From: an uncultured Bacteroidales bacterium
Lineage (GTDB): Bacteria; Bacteroidota; Bacteroidia; Bacteroidales; SZUA-534
NCBI GenBank assembly: GCA_902790595.1
Contig: CADASL010000002.1
Span: 1 to 64,000, forward strand
DNA: 64,000 nucleotides
Direction of reading: 5' to 3'
Below are positions 26,153 through 34,163 of the stretch, in pieces. Within the stretch, counting starts at the first letter, position 1. Each line of letters starts with the position of its first letter. Made by a program: the position numbers and the translations under genes. Below the pieces are notes generated by a model. That model was given only the letters and a program-made list of their open reading frames with translations, did not search any database and had not been told where the DNA came from.

Positions 26153-26758
26153 TCAAACAACTATCGTCAGCCCTTCAATCTTCGACAGTTTCTGCCGCAG
26201 AGTTTCGCCTTGTTTTTTGCGGATTGAAAGGTCGATACTGCACTGATTGTCAAATTGTTGATTCGATTGCTGCGGATTCTCGTCTTTCAGCACACGCATC
26301 ACGTCGTTCATTGCGGCGTAGCCGAATTTTATTGTGAAGCGGTCCTGCTCATACTGCTCCACAATCTGATTGTTGGCAATGGCGTCGGAAGCGGCTGTGC
26401 GATAGGCGTTTATCAAGCCTGGAACGCCCAATTTGGTGCCTCCGAAATAGCGCACAACCACAATTAGCACGTTGGTCAGGTTGGCCGACTGAATCTGCCC
26501 CAAAACCGGTGGCCCCGACGAGTTTGCGGGCTCGCCGTCGTCGCTGCAGCGATAGGTTTTCATATCGGCACCCAAGCGGAAGGCGTAAACGTGGTGGCGC
26601 GCGTCGAAGTAGGTCTTTTTCAACTCTTTAATGTGCTGCCGAACTTCGTCTTCGGTGAAAACAGGCCACGCAAAAGCCAAGAAACGACTACCTTTCTCTT
26701 TGTAGACGCCTTCGGAATAACCGCTGAGAGTCAGATATTTATCGGTTTCGTCGGACAT
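26153..26758 (-). CDS. YigZ/IMPACT family protein
   Basis: A 201-residue cytoplasmic protein. The UPF0029 N-terminal domain carries the signature ARHHVYAFRLG, then SDDGEPANSSGPPVLGQI and VVVRYFGGTKLGVPGLI, followed by the ferredoxin-like C-terminal domain. Eukaryotic IMPACT binds Gcn1; the bacterial proteins are linked to translation but have no settled reaction. Its gene is on the opposite strand from the ATPase, and no operon partner is evident. About 200 bp of GTTTAG and CTAATTC filler separates it from the next upstream gene's end. Confidence 0.9.
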   Translation of the reverse strand: MSDETDKYLTLSGYSEGVYKEKGSRFLAFAWPVFTEDEVRQHIKELKKTYFDARHHVYAFRLGADMKTYRCSDDGEPANSSGPPVLGQIQSANLTNVLIVVVRYFGGTKLGVPGLINAYRTAASDAIANNQIVEQYEQDRFTIKFGYAAMNDVMRVLKDENPQQSNQQFDNQCSIDLSIRKKQGETLRQKLSKIEGLTIVV

Positions 26759-26902
26759 TTTGTTGGTTTAATCGGTTAACTGGTGAATCGGTGAATTGTT
26801 TAGACGTTTAGAAGGTTTTCCCGATAGCTATCGGGGGCTTCGCTGTTGAGTGTGTTTAGTTTAAGGTTTAACGGGTTTAACAGGTTTAAAATCAATACCA
26901 AT

Positions 26903-26988
26903 TTCTAATTCCTAATTCCTAATTTCTAATTCCTAATTCCTAATTTCTAACTCCTAATGCCTAGTGCCTAGTGCCTAATCCCTAACTA
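26903..26988. repeat. CTAATTC-type tandem array
   Basis: A degenerate run of seven- to nine-base CTAATTC/CTAGTGC units. It ends inside the B3/B4 gene, whose stop codon and last codons (RD-stop) are written in array sequence. Confidence 0.65.
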
Positions 26989-27640
26989 TTTTCGTTTCAA
27001 TATCCCTCGCATCTGCATATTTTTCAAGCAACTGCCGCGTATAATCGAACAATTCAGGCAACAAGGCTGGACCATCGTAGGCATTGACAACCATCAGGAA
27101 ATGGCTGGTTTCAAGGCTCATAGCCGTGCGTTCCTCATCGCTGGTGGGCGTGCCGAATCCGCTGACCGAGTCGCGCAGAACGGGCAGACAGGCAATATTG
27201 AGCGGACCGCGGCCAATGCCGTTGTAAGGCTCGCCCTCGCGCCCGATTCCTGCCACAACATTGCCCACAACCTTGTCGGCATCGAAACCGCCGATTGAGT
27301 AGCCAAAACGCATCGACACAAGATTGACCAAATCCACCATAGTATTTATTTGGTACAAGTTGTTGCCCTTAACCAAACGGCGCATCAGTGCCTCGGCGCT
27401 GGGGCGATAGCGGCTAGGGTCCTTGCCGCAATCGGAATACATACGGCGCGTGGCGGCAATCTGCGGCTGCTCCTTAATGGCGTCGGGCGTCAGTGTGCGG
27501 CGGATTTCGGCGGTGAGTGCGTCAATCTCGCTCCACAAGCCTTCGTTATAACTGGTATTCAGCACTTTACACTCCATCACACCCAACGCCATTGTCGGGT
27601 TGACGGCTTTCAGTTCGAGACCAATACTGACGTTAATCAT
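26975..27640 (-). CDS. B3/B4 tRNA-binding domain protein
   Basis: A 221-residue stand-alone B3/B4 domain, as in the editing region of phenylalanyl-tRNA synthetase beta chains. Diagnostic segments are SRYRPSAEALMRRLVKG, MVDLVNLVSMRFGYSIGGFD and the C-terminal VNAYDGP. Stand-alone members may edit or bind amino acids or tRNA; their role is uncertain. I start at ATG 27640 (MINVSIGLEL) rather than the TTG 12 bp upstream, because this ATG overlaps the stop of a small membrane-protein gene in coupled fashion. Confidence 0.82.
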   Translation of the reverse strand: MINVSIGLELKAVNPTMALGVMECKVLNTSYNEGLWSEIDALTAEIRRTLTPDAIKEQPQIAATRRMYSDCGKDPSRYRPSAEALMRRLVKGNNLYQINTMVDLVNLVSMRFGYSIGGFDADKVVGNVVAGIGREGEPYNGIGRGPLNIACLPVLRDSVSGFGTPTSDEERTAMSLETSHFLMVVNAYDGPALLPELFDYTRQLLEKYADARDIETKIVRD

Positions 27641-27752
27641 CGCGTTTCTCAAAAGTTTCGGTTTTCTTGATTCTGATTCGGCGGATAATCAGCACCACAA
27701 TAATAACTGCGCTGACGGCCAAAAACGCTGCATATAAAAAACCTATTAGCAT
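27633..27752 (-). CDS. Small single-pass membrane protein (39 residues)
   Basis: ATG at 27752 opens a 39-codon frame ending in TAA at 27633. After two residues comes a strongly hydrophobic segment (FLYAAFLAVSAVIIVVLII), then a basic stretch RRIRIKK and an acidic end, so one inner-membrane helix with the positive tail in the cytoplasm is likely. The stop overlaps the B3/B4 ATG by 8 bp (TAA at 27633-27635 within 27633-27640). It lies 28 bp downstream of ybjQ. The overlap and helix argue for a real gene; function is unknown. Confidence 0.6.
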   Translation of the reverse strand: MLIGFLYAAFLAVSAVIIVVLIIRRIRIKKTETFEKRDD

Positions 27753-27780
27753 ATCGTATCAATAAATTTCACTATATCAA

Positions 27781-28095
27781 CTATTTGAGTTTAACGGCAG
27801 TGCCGTAAGCCAAAATTTCGGCAGCCCCCTGCGCAATCATCGACGTGGTAAACGACACTCCGACAATGGCGTCGGCGCCCAAACGTTCGGCGTCCCTGGT
27901 CAGACGTTGCAGCGCCTGTTCGCGCGATTCGGCCTGAAGCCTTGTGTACTCTTCAATCTCGCCACCGACAATGTTTTTGAGGCCAGCTAAAAAGTCGCTG
28001 CCAACATTTTTGGCACGGACGGTGCTCCCGCGAGCGATTCCTAGAATCTGCTCAATCTCGCGATTGGGAACGGTAAAAGTTGTTGTGATAATCAT
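27781..28095 (-). CDS. YbjQ-family protein
   Basis: A 104-residue protein with the family opening MIITTT and signatures LGIARGSTVRAKNVGSD and RLGADAIVGVSFTTSMI; the usual length is 100-110. Structures of the family show pentamers with a proposed metal-binding role, but function remains unclear. It appears to head a small operon with the 39-residue membrane protein and the B3/B4 protein. Short repeats GAGAGTTTAGTGTT lie upstream. Confidence 0.88.
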   Translation of the reverse strand: MIITTTFTVPNREIEQILGIARGSTVRAKNVGSDFLAGLKNIVGGEIEEYTRLQAESREQALQRLTRDAERLGADAIVGVSFTTSMIAQGAAEILAYGTAVKLK

Positions 28096-28187
28096 TTTTA
28101 TAAAGTTTAATGTTGAGAGTTTAGTGTTGAGAGTTTAGTGTTGAGAGTTTAGTGTTTAGTTTAAAGTTTAACGGGTTTATAATCAAT

Positions 28188-28285
28188 CCTAATTCCTAAT
28201 TCCTAATTCCTAATTCCTAATTCCTAATTCCTAATTCCTAATTCCTAATTCCTAATTCCTAATTCCTAATTCCTAATTCCTAATT
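28188..28285. repeat. CCTAATT heptamer array, 14 units
   Basis: Exactly 98 bp of uninterrupted CCTAATT. The array extends into plsC: on the minus strand it encodes the last residues (LGIRN) and the TAG stop at 28266. Copy number probably varies by slippage. Confidence 0.9.
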
Positions 28286-28973
28286 TAGCATCCTTCACAG
28301 CAGTCATCAACTCGGCATCGGTAGGTGCGGTTATCGGCTCGCCAATCCAGAAATCGACATCGGTGCGCCAGTGGCCCATTTGGCGGTAGAAGTTGGTCAG
28401 GAACGACTCATCGCCCCAGACCATTCCGTGGTCGTGATAGAAAATGGCTGCGGGAACAACGGGCGTGGCGGTCGTCTGCGCAATCTTGAACGAGCCGTGC
28501 TTGAAGGGCGCTGTCAGCGGCTCATCTTTTATTCCGCCTTCGGGAAAGAGAATCACGCTGCCGCCTTTGTCAATCTCGGCTTTAATGGCGCGCATTGTGG
28601 CAATCAGGCTGCTCTTTTTGCTGCGGTCGACCAGAATCATCCGCGCCAAACGAACGCTCCAACCGATTATCGGCCATCGGCCCAACTCCTTCTTTGCAAC
28701 TATCGACGCCGGATAGCGCGAGAAGACGAGGAAAATATCGACGTAACTGCGGTGGTTGGCCATCAGAATGACGCGCTGCGACGGTATCTGTCCAGAAAAA
28801 TTCACTTTAACGTTGAGAATCAGCAGACAAAACCGCGCCCAATTCTTTGTAATGAATCGGCTTATTGCCGGACTGCCCAGACATATAAATAATAGTATCA
28901 GCCCGACAATCAGGAATGTCAATGATACTATCACTACCAAAATGAGCCTTATGGTGGCAAGAATCGGTTTCAT
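28266..28973 (-). CDS. plsC: 1-acyl-sn-glycerol-3-phosphate acyltransferase
   Basis: Transfers an acyl chain to lysophosphatidic acid to form phosphatidic acid at the inner membrane. The N-terminus has a hydrophobic anchor (about residues 8-36). The acyltransferase motifs are NHRSYVDIF (HX4D) and FPEGGIKDE. From ATG 28973 the protein has 235 residues; a TTG 18 bp upstream is an unlikely alternative. The C-terminal five residues and stop codon come from a CCTAATT heptamer array, so they are probably unimportant. The next upstream gene encodes an AraC regulator. Confidence 0.9.
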   Translation of the reverse strand: MKPILATIRLILVVIVSLTFLIVGLILLFICLGSPAISRFITKNWARFCLLILNVKVNFSGQIPSQRVILMANHRSYVDIFLVFSRYPASIVAKKELGRWPIIGWSVRLARMILVDRSKKSSLIATMRAIKAEIDKGGSVILFPEGGIKDEPLTAPFKHGSFKIAQTTATPVVPAAIFYHDHGMVWGDESFLTNFYRQMGHWRTDVDFWIGEPITAPTDAELMTAVKDAKLGIRN

Positions 28974-28978
28974 AATGG

Positions 28979-28986
28979 CAAAGCTA
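28979..28986 (-). promoter_or_regulatory. Possible -7 element giving a leaderless plsC mRNA
   Basis: TAGCTTTG on the minus strand fits TAnnTTTG but lies only 5 bp from the ATG, so transcription would begin at or next to the start codon. It may be fortuitous. Confidence 0.35.
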
Positions 28987-29033
28987 AACAAATAACGGGA
29001 ACGAAAAAGGCAGAAATGCGCAAGGCGAAAAAC

Positions 29034-29954
29034 TTACTCCGACCGATACTCATTCGGCGTCTGCCCTGTCTGGCTCTTGAAGAATTTCGAGAAAAACGAC
29101 TGGTTGGGGAAGTTCAGTTCAATGGCTATCTCCTTGACAGTCATATCGGAATATTTTAGCATTGACTTGGCCGACATAATCACAAAGCCGTCAATCCAGT
29201 CGGGGGCCGAGCGGCCGCTCACCTCACGCACAACCTTCGACAGATATTTCGGCGTAACACACAGTTTATCAGCATAAAAGCCAACCATTCGCTCGGTGTT
29301 GTGATTGTCTTTCACAAGTTTCATAAACGCCTCGAACATTCGGCGCTGGCGAGTGTTGTCGGGCAAGGCGGCGGCGCGGATGTTCTCGTCGCGCAGATAA
29401 TCGTCGACGTAACTGGCAAACTGGTAAAACACCGACGACATAACCGCCCCCACGCTCTCGCGCACATATTTGGCCGTTGAGCCAGTGATTTTGTAAATCA
29501 GGTCGACATAGTTGGAAAGCAGGCGTATCTCGCTGTCAGTTATCTTGATACACGGATTCTGCAGCAGCGCCAGAGCCTCCGAGAAAAGCGAGTTGAAATC
29601 GACGCTCGCATTCGAGATGTAATCGACCGAAACGGCTATGAACGTGAAACTTGCGTTGCTCAAGGCCTGCTCCAAATCGGGCGAGGTGATGCGCACAATG
29701 TTGCCTGGCGTGATGACCATAAGCATTCCGCGGCTCAGCGTGTACTCGTTCATATTCAGCATACACGAGATGCTTCCGCTGCTGCAAAACACTGCCATAT
29801 AGCAATTTATGCGCAACGGATGGCTGAACGCCGAAATGTTGTTCAGGTTCCGCTGCCGCGACACAACAAAATCGTCGCCAAGCGAGACATTTCTGCCCGA
29901 CGTCAGTATGTTATTGATAACCAGCGGCGTAATGTACGTTTCCTTGCTTTCCAT
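29034..29954 (-). CDS. AraC-family transcriptional regulator
   Basis: 306 residues: an N-terminal cupin-like sensing region (about 1-190) and a C-terminal double helix-turn-helix (CVTPKYLSKVVREVSGRSAPDWI... MTVKEIAIELNFPNQSFFSKFFKSQTGQTPNEYR). The last segment is the AraC signature. It is divergently placed from the TolC-HlyD-ABC export operon with 275 bp between, so it is the likely regulator of that operon. The ligand is unknown. Its own upstream DNA is GGTGAATCG filler with no clear -7 box. Confidence 0.9.
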   Translation of the reverse strand: MESKETYITPLVINNILTSGRNVSLGDDFVVSRQRNLNNISAFSHPLRINCYMAVFCSSGSISCMLNMNEYTLSRGMLMVITPGNIVRITSPDLEQALSNASFTFIAVSVDYISNASVDFNSLFSEALALLQNPCIKITDSEIRLLSNYVDLIYKITGSTAKYVRESVGAVMSSVFYQFASYVDDYLRDENIRAAALPDNTRQRRMFEAFMKLVKDNHNTERMVGFYADKLCVTPKYLSKVVREVSGRSAPDWIDGFVIMSAKSMLKYSDMTVKEIAIELNFPNQSFFSKFFKSQTGQTPNEYRSE

Positions 29955-30132
29955 AACTATTATTATTGGTGAATTGGTGAATCGTTTAATCGGTGAACTG
30001 TTTAATTGGTGAATTGTAATTCGTAATTCAAAAATCCTAAATTCTAACTCCTAAATCCTAAATATCTTTCCGTTCCCTTTTGGAATATTTTCGACAAATA
30101 AAACACAATTTCGGCATATTTGCATTAAACAA

Positions 30133-30147
30133 GTCGATTTTTTCGAC
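30133..30147. promoter_or_regulatory. GTCGA-N5-TCGAC palindrome upstream of export operon
   Basis: A perfect inverted repeat 54 bp before the TolC -7 box. A related TTTCGACA lies near 30090. It is a candidate operator, possibly for the AraC regulator. Confidence 0.35.
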
Positions 30148-30200
30148 CTTTTGACCATTTTCGGCTACAATTAAATATCGCGCAAGCGGAAAGCCCGATA

Positions 30201-30208
30201 TACATTTG
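30201..30208 (+). promoter_or_regulatory. -7 element for the export operon
   Basis: TACATTTG fits TAnnTTTG and lies 21 bp before the TolC start codon. Confidence 0.65.
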
Positions 30209-30229
30209 CAACCAAAATAAGGAACAGAT

Positions 30230-31720
30230 ATGAAAATAAGAACACTTCTAACATTGATTACACTTGGAGCGATGACTCAAACCGCTATGAGCCAGACAGT
30301 TTTGACGCTCCAGGAGTGCCGCGACAAGGCGCTCGAAAACAACCAGCAGTCGAAAATATCGCGCGAAAAACTGGCCGCAGCCGAATACGACAAAAAGGCC
30401 GCCTTTGCCAACTATCTGCCAAAGATTTCAGCCACAGGTGCTTACATTCACAACAGCGAGAACATCTCGCTCATTAGCGACGACCAGTCGGCTGCGCTGA
30501 CAAATTTGGGTACGAATATGACAAGCTCAATCGTCGACCGCTTGCCTATGCTTATTCAAGACCCTGCGCTCAAAAATATTCTGGATAATAGCCAAGTTAT
30601 GCAACAACTTATGGGGGAACTGAAGACTGGCGAAATTGCCACCGCCCTCAACGAGATTGGTGCCGACTTTGCCAAAGAGTTCGAAATGGACATTGCCAAC
30701 GTGTATGTGGGCGCGCTGACCATTGAGGAGCCGCTCTACGCTGGCGGCAAAATCCGCGCATACAACAAGGTGACGGCCTACGCCAAAGAGTTGGCCGAAA
30801 CGCAGATGTCGGGCGAGGACCAAAAAGTGATGGTGAGCGTCGATGAGGCTTACTGGCAGATTGTGTCGATTGCCAACAAATTGAAACTCACCGAGAAATA
30901 CGTCGAACTTCTGCGCAAGTTGAATGCCGATGTTGAGAAGATGCGCGGCGAAGGTCTTGCCACCCAAGCCGACCAATTCTCGGTAAAAGTGAAACTCAAC
31001 GACGGCGAGATGAAGTTGCTGAAAGCCCGCAACGGCCTGGCTCTTTCGAAGATGCTGCTCTGCCAACTATGCGGAATGGACCTCCACACCGACATTATGC
31101 TGGCCGACGAAACCAATGAGAATCTGACTGTTCCTGCCGATACAGTTATTTACACGCAAGAGGAAATCGATGAGAACCGCGTTGAGTTGAAAAGTCTGCG
31201 GCTGGCATCCGAGATGTACAATCAAAAAGTATCGATTGTACGTGCCGATTACCTGCCAACTGTAGCATTGTTAGGCAGTTACACTCTCACAAATCCATCA
31301 GCACAGAACGGTTTTCAGAACAAGTTCGGCGATATGCTGAGTTTTGGCGTTGTGGCACGGATTCCAATCTACCACTTCGGCGAGGGTATGAACAAGGTGA
31401 ACAAAGCCAAAGCCGAAGCGCGAATCGCACAGTACCAATTGGACGAGGCTCGCAACAAGATAACGCTGCAAGTAACTCAATATGAGCAACGTATCAAAGA
31501 GGCTGACTCTCGGCTCGAACTGGCATCGGGCAATATGGAAAATGCCGAAGAGAACCTGAGAATGGCCAACATCGGTTTCAAAGAGGGCTATCTGGCATCG
31601 ACAAGCGTGCTCGAGGCTCAAACGGCCTGGCTGCAAGCCCATTCGGAGGAAATCGACGCCAAAATCGACAAAATTATGGCTCTGGTTTATCTGCGACAAG
31701 CGACAGGACAATTAAAATAG
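30230..31720 (+). CDS. TolC-family outer-membrane efflux protein
   Basis: 496 residues with a signal peptide (cleavage after AMSQ). The two OEP repeats are long alpha-helical segments rich in Ala, Glu and Lys, separated by beta-strand segments (VGALTIEEPLYAGGKIRAYNKV and VLGSYTLTNPSAQNG...). The motif SVLEAQTAWLQA near the C-terminus is typical. It would trimerise as an outer-membrane channel and work with the HlyD adaptor and ABC-2 permeases encoded downstream. It is the first gene of the operon. Confidence 0.93.
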   Translation: MKIRTLLTLITLGAMTQTAMSQTVLTLQECRDKALENNQQSKISREKLAAAEYDKKAAFANYLPKISATGAYIHNSENISLISDDQSAALTNLGTNMTSSIVDRLPMLIQDPALKNILDNSQVMQQLMGELKTGEIATALNEIGADFAKEFEMDIANVYVGALTIEEPLYAGGKIRAYNKVTAYAKELAETQMSGEDQKVMVSVDEAYWQIVSIANKLKLTEKYVELLRKLNADVEKMRGEGLATQADQFSVKVKLNDGEMKLLKARNGLALSKMLLCQLCGMDLHTDIMLADETNENLTVPADTVIYTQEEIDENRVELKSLRLASEMYNQKVSIVRADYLPTVALLGSYTLTNPSAQNGFQNKFGDMLSFGVVARIPIYHFGEGMNKVNKAKAEARIAQYQLDEARNKITLQVTQYEQRIKEADSRLELASGNMENAEENLRMANIGFKEGYLASTSVLEAQTAWLQAHSEEIDAKIDKIMALVYLRQATGQLK

Positions 31721-31750
31721 TGAGGATTTAGAAGTTAGGATTTAGGAATT

Positions 31751-31775
31751 GTAGGGACGTCACATTGTGGCGTCC
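31751..31775 (+). repeat. GTAGGGACG-type dispersed hairpin
   Basis: GTAGGGACGTCACA...TGTGGCGTCC: GGACG/CGTCC and CACA/TGTG pair. It lies in the tolC-hlyD gap. Confidence 0.65.
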
Positions 31776-31828
31776 GAATCAAAAATCAAAAATCGAAAAT
31801 TCAATAAATCAACAAAATAATTACAGTT

Positions 31829-32818
31829 ATGGCAATCAATCAACAAGAAAAAAACATTTTTCTATCGCTGGCCGCGCTGGGCTCGGTCATTGTGATAGTG
31901 TGCGTTATCGGCATTGTGATTTTCCACCAGAAAGAGACGGAATTCATTCAGGGACAGGCCGAAGTGAACGAGTACCGCGTGTCGAGCAAGGTGCCTGGCC
32001 GCATTCTTGAAATCCGCGTACGCGAAGGCCAGCACGTGAAGGCTGGCGACACATTGGCCATTCTTGAGGCACCCGACATTGAGGCGAAACTTGCTCAAGC
32101 AAAGGCTGTTAAGAACGCCGCTTCGGCTCAGAACGCCAAAGCTCAAAAGGGCGCGCGCCAAGAGGAAATCCAAGGCGCTTACGAGTTGTGGCAGAAGGCC
32201 AAGGCGGGACTGGAGATTATGGAAAAATCGTACAAACGCGTGGAAAACCTTTATAATGAAGGTGTTGTGAGTGAGCAGAAACGTGACGAGACCAAGGCTC
32301 AATATGACGCCGCCGTGGCCACCGAGAAAGCCGCTCACGCGCAATACACAATGGCTCAAAACGGCGCCGAGAGCGAGACCAAGGCAATGGCCGCCGCGCA
32401 AGTGCGTCAGGCTGAGGGCGTTGTGGCTGAGGTTAACGCCTATATCGACGAGACAATCCTCACCGCCTCAATCGACGGCGAGGTGAGCGAGATTTTCCCA
32501 ATGACGGGCGAACTCGTGGGCACAGGCGCACCCATTATGAACATTGCCGTTATCGACGACCTTTGGGCAACTTTCAACGTACGCGAGGACCTGCTACGTG
32601 ACCTAAAAATGGACGCTGAAATCACTGGCTACGTTCCCGCGCTTGACCGCAATATCAATCTGAAAATCAACTATATGAAAGATATAGGTTCGTACGCCAC
32701 CTGGAAGGCCACCAAAGCCACAGGCCAGTACGACCTCAAGACTTTCGAGGTTCGCGCCGTGCCAACCGAAAAGGTTGAAGGCCTGCGCCCAGGAATGTCG
32801 GTGTTGATTGAGAAATAG
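31829..32818 (+). CDS. HlyD/EmrA-type membrane-fusion protein
   Basis: 329 residues: a short N-terminal tail, one membrane anchor (about 12-33), a biotinyl-lipoyl half (SSKVPGRILEIRVREGQHVKAGDTLAIL), a long coiled coil (about 90-190), and the second lipoyl/beta-barrel part (DETILTASIDGEVSEIFPMTGELVGTG). It would bridge the inner-membrane permeases to the TolC channel. Orientation and spacing (108 bp with a repeat) support a shared operon. Confidence 0.92.
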   Translation: MAINQQEKNIFLSLAALGSVIVIVCVIGIVIFHQKETEFIQGQAEVNEYRVSSKVPGRILEIRVREGQHVKAGDTLAILEAPDIEAKLAQAKAVKNAASAQNAKAQKGARQEEIQGAYELWQKAKAGLEIMEKSYKRVENLYNEGVVSEQKRDETKAQYDAAVATEKAAHAQYTMAQNGAESETKAMAAAQVRQAEGVVAEVNAYIDETILTASIDGEVSEIFPMTGELVGTGAPIMNIAVIDDLWATFNVREDLLRDLKMDAEITGYVPALDRNINLKINYMKDIGSYATWKATKATGQYDLKTFEVRAVPTEKVEGLRPGMSVLIEK

Positions 32819-32977
32819 TTACAAGGTGTAAGGGAAAAGTTAGAAAGGCATAAGGCAAAAGTGGTGTTAGGCATTAGGCACTAGGCATTAGTTAATTACG
32901 AATTTTCAACCTGTTAAACCTGTTCAACTTTAAACCTCTTAACTTCTCAACCTTCTAAACCTCTCAACATTAAAGAA

Positions 32978-34153
32978 ATGGGCTCAAAAAAGAGAATACG
33001 ATTATTGCTGTTGTTGCGGCGCGAGATGCGGCGGTTAGCTTCGCGGCCGATATACCTGATGAGTATGGTCGGTGCGCCGCTTATCTGCTTCATTTTCTTC
33101 ACCTCGCTGATGCGCGACGGTCTGCCGCAAGACATTCCCGTGGCCGCCGTCGATGCCGACAACACCGCCACCTCGCGGTCGATTCTACGCAACCTCGACG
33201 CATTCCAGCAGACCGAGATTGTGCACCAATATTCGAACTTTGCCGAGGCGCGCAAGGCGATGCAAGAAGGCAAAATCTACGGATTCTTCTACATTCCCGA
33301 GGGCACCACGCGCAAGGCCAACCGCAGCGAGCAGCCGCGCATATCGTTCTACACCAACGCCTCGTACCTCATTCCCGCGTCGTTGGTCTATCGCGATATG
33401 AAAATGATGTCGGAACTGGCTGCAGGAGCCGCAGGACGCACCTCGCTCCTCGCCCGCGGCTACACCGACGACCAGGCGATGGCCTTTCTGCAGCCAATCA
33501 AAATCGAGACGCACGCAATCAGCAATCCGTGGCTCAACTACTCTGTCTATCTGAGCAATACGCTGTTGCCAGCCGTGCTGATGCTGATGATTTTCCTCGT
33601 AACCATTTTCTCGGTTCAAACTGAACTGAAAGACGGCACAGGCCGCCAATGGATTGAACTCGCGGGCGGCCGCACTTGGCTTGCGCTTTTTGGCAAACTG
33701 CTGCCGCACACCGTCATTTTCACGCTGATGATGCTCTTTGCGCAGATTTACCTCTACCGCCTGCTCAACTTCCCGCTCAACGGCGCAATGTGGCATATGC
33801 TGTTGCTGGGGCTGATGTTTGTGCTGGCCTCACAGAACCTGGCGCTCTTCATTTGCGGACTGATTCCGTCGCTGCGGTGGTCGCTGAGCCTGGCCACGCT
33901 GTGGGGCGTGCTGTCGTTCCCAATCTGCGGCTTCTCGTTCCCCGTGATGGCTATGCCGCCAGCCATTCAGAGCCTTTCGGCGATGTTTCCGCTGCGATAC
34001 TACTACCTGATTTACGTCGACCAGGCCCTCAACGGATGGTCGCTGCAATATTCCGCGCAATACTATGCCATATTGCTGATATTCATAGTGTTGCCGTTGA
34101 CCGATATGCACCGAATCAAACACTCGATGCTCAATTACGAATACCTTCCATAA
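32978..34153 (+). CDS. ABC-2 type permease, first of pair
   Basis: 391 residues: one N-terminal membrane helix after a basic start (RLLLLLRREMRRLAS), a large periplasmic domain (about 45-210), and five C-terminal helices, the YhhJ/YbhR layout. The motif region GTGRQWIELAGGRTWLALFGKLLPH lies on the cytoplasmic side. It ends 10 bp before the second permease gene. No ATP-binding subunit is encoded in the operon. Confidence 0.88.
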   Translation: MGSKKRIRLLLLLRREMRRLASRPIYLMSMVGAPLICFIFFTSLMRDGLPQDIPVAAVDADNTATSRSILRNLDAFQQTEIVHQYSNFAEARKAMQEGKIYGFFYIPEGTTRKANRSEQPRISFYTNASYLIPASLVYRDMKMMSELAAGAAGRTSLLARGYTDDQAMAFLQPIKIETHAISNPWLNYSVYLSNTLLPAVLMLMIFLVTIFSVQTELKDGTGRQWIELAGGRTWLALFGKLLPHTVIFTLMMLFAQIYLYRLLNFPLNGAMWHMLLLGLMFVLASQNLALFICGLIPSLRWSLSLATLWGVLSFPICGFSFPVMAMPPAIQSLSAMFPLRYYYLIYVDQALNGWSLQYSAQYYAILLIFIVLPLTDMHRIKHSMLNYEYLP

Positions 34154-34163
34154 ACCATTGGCT

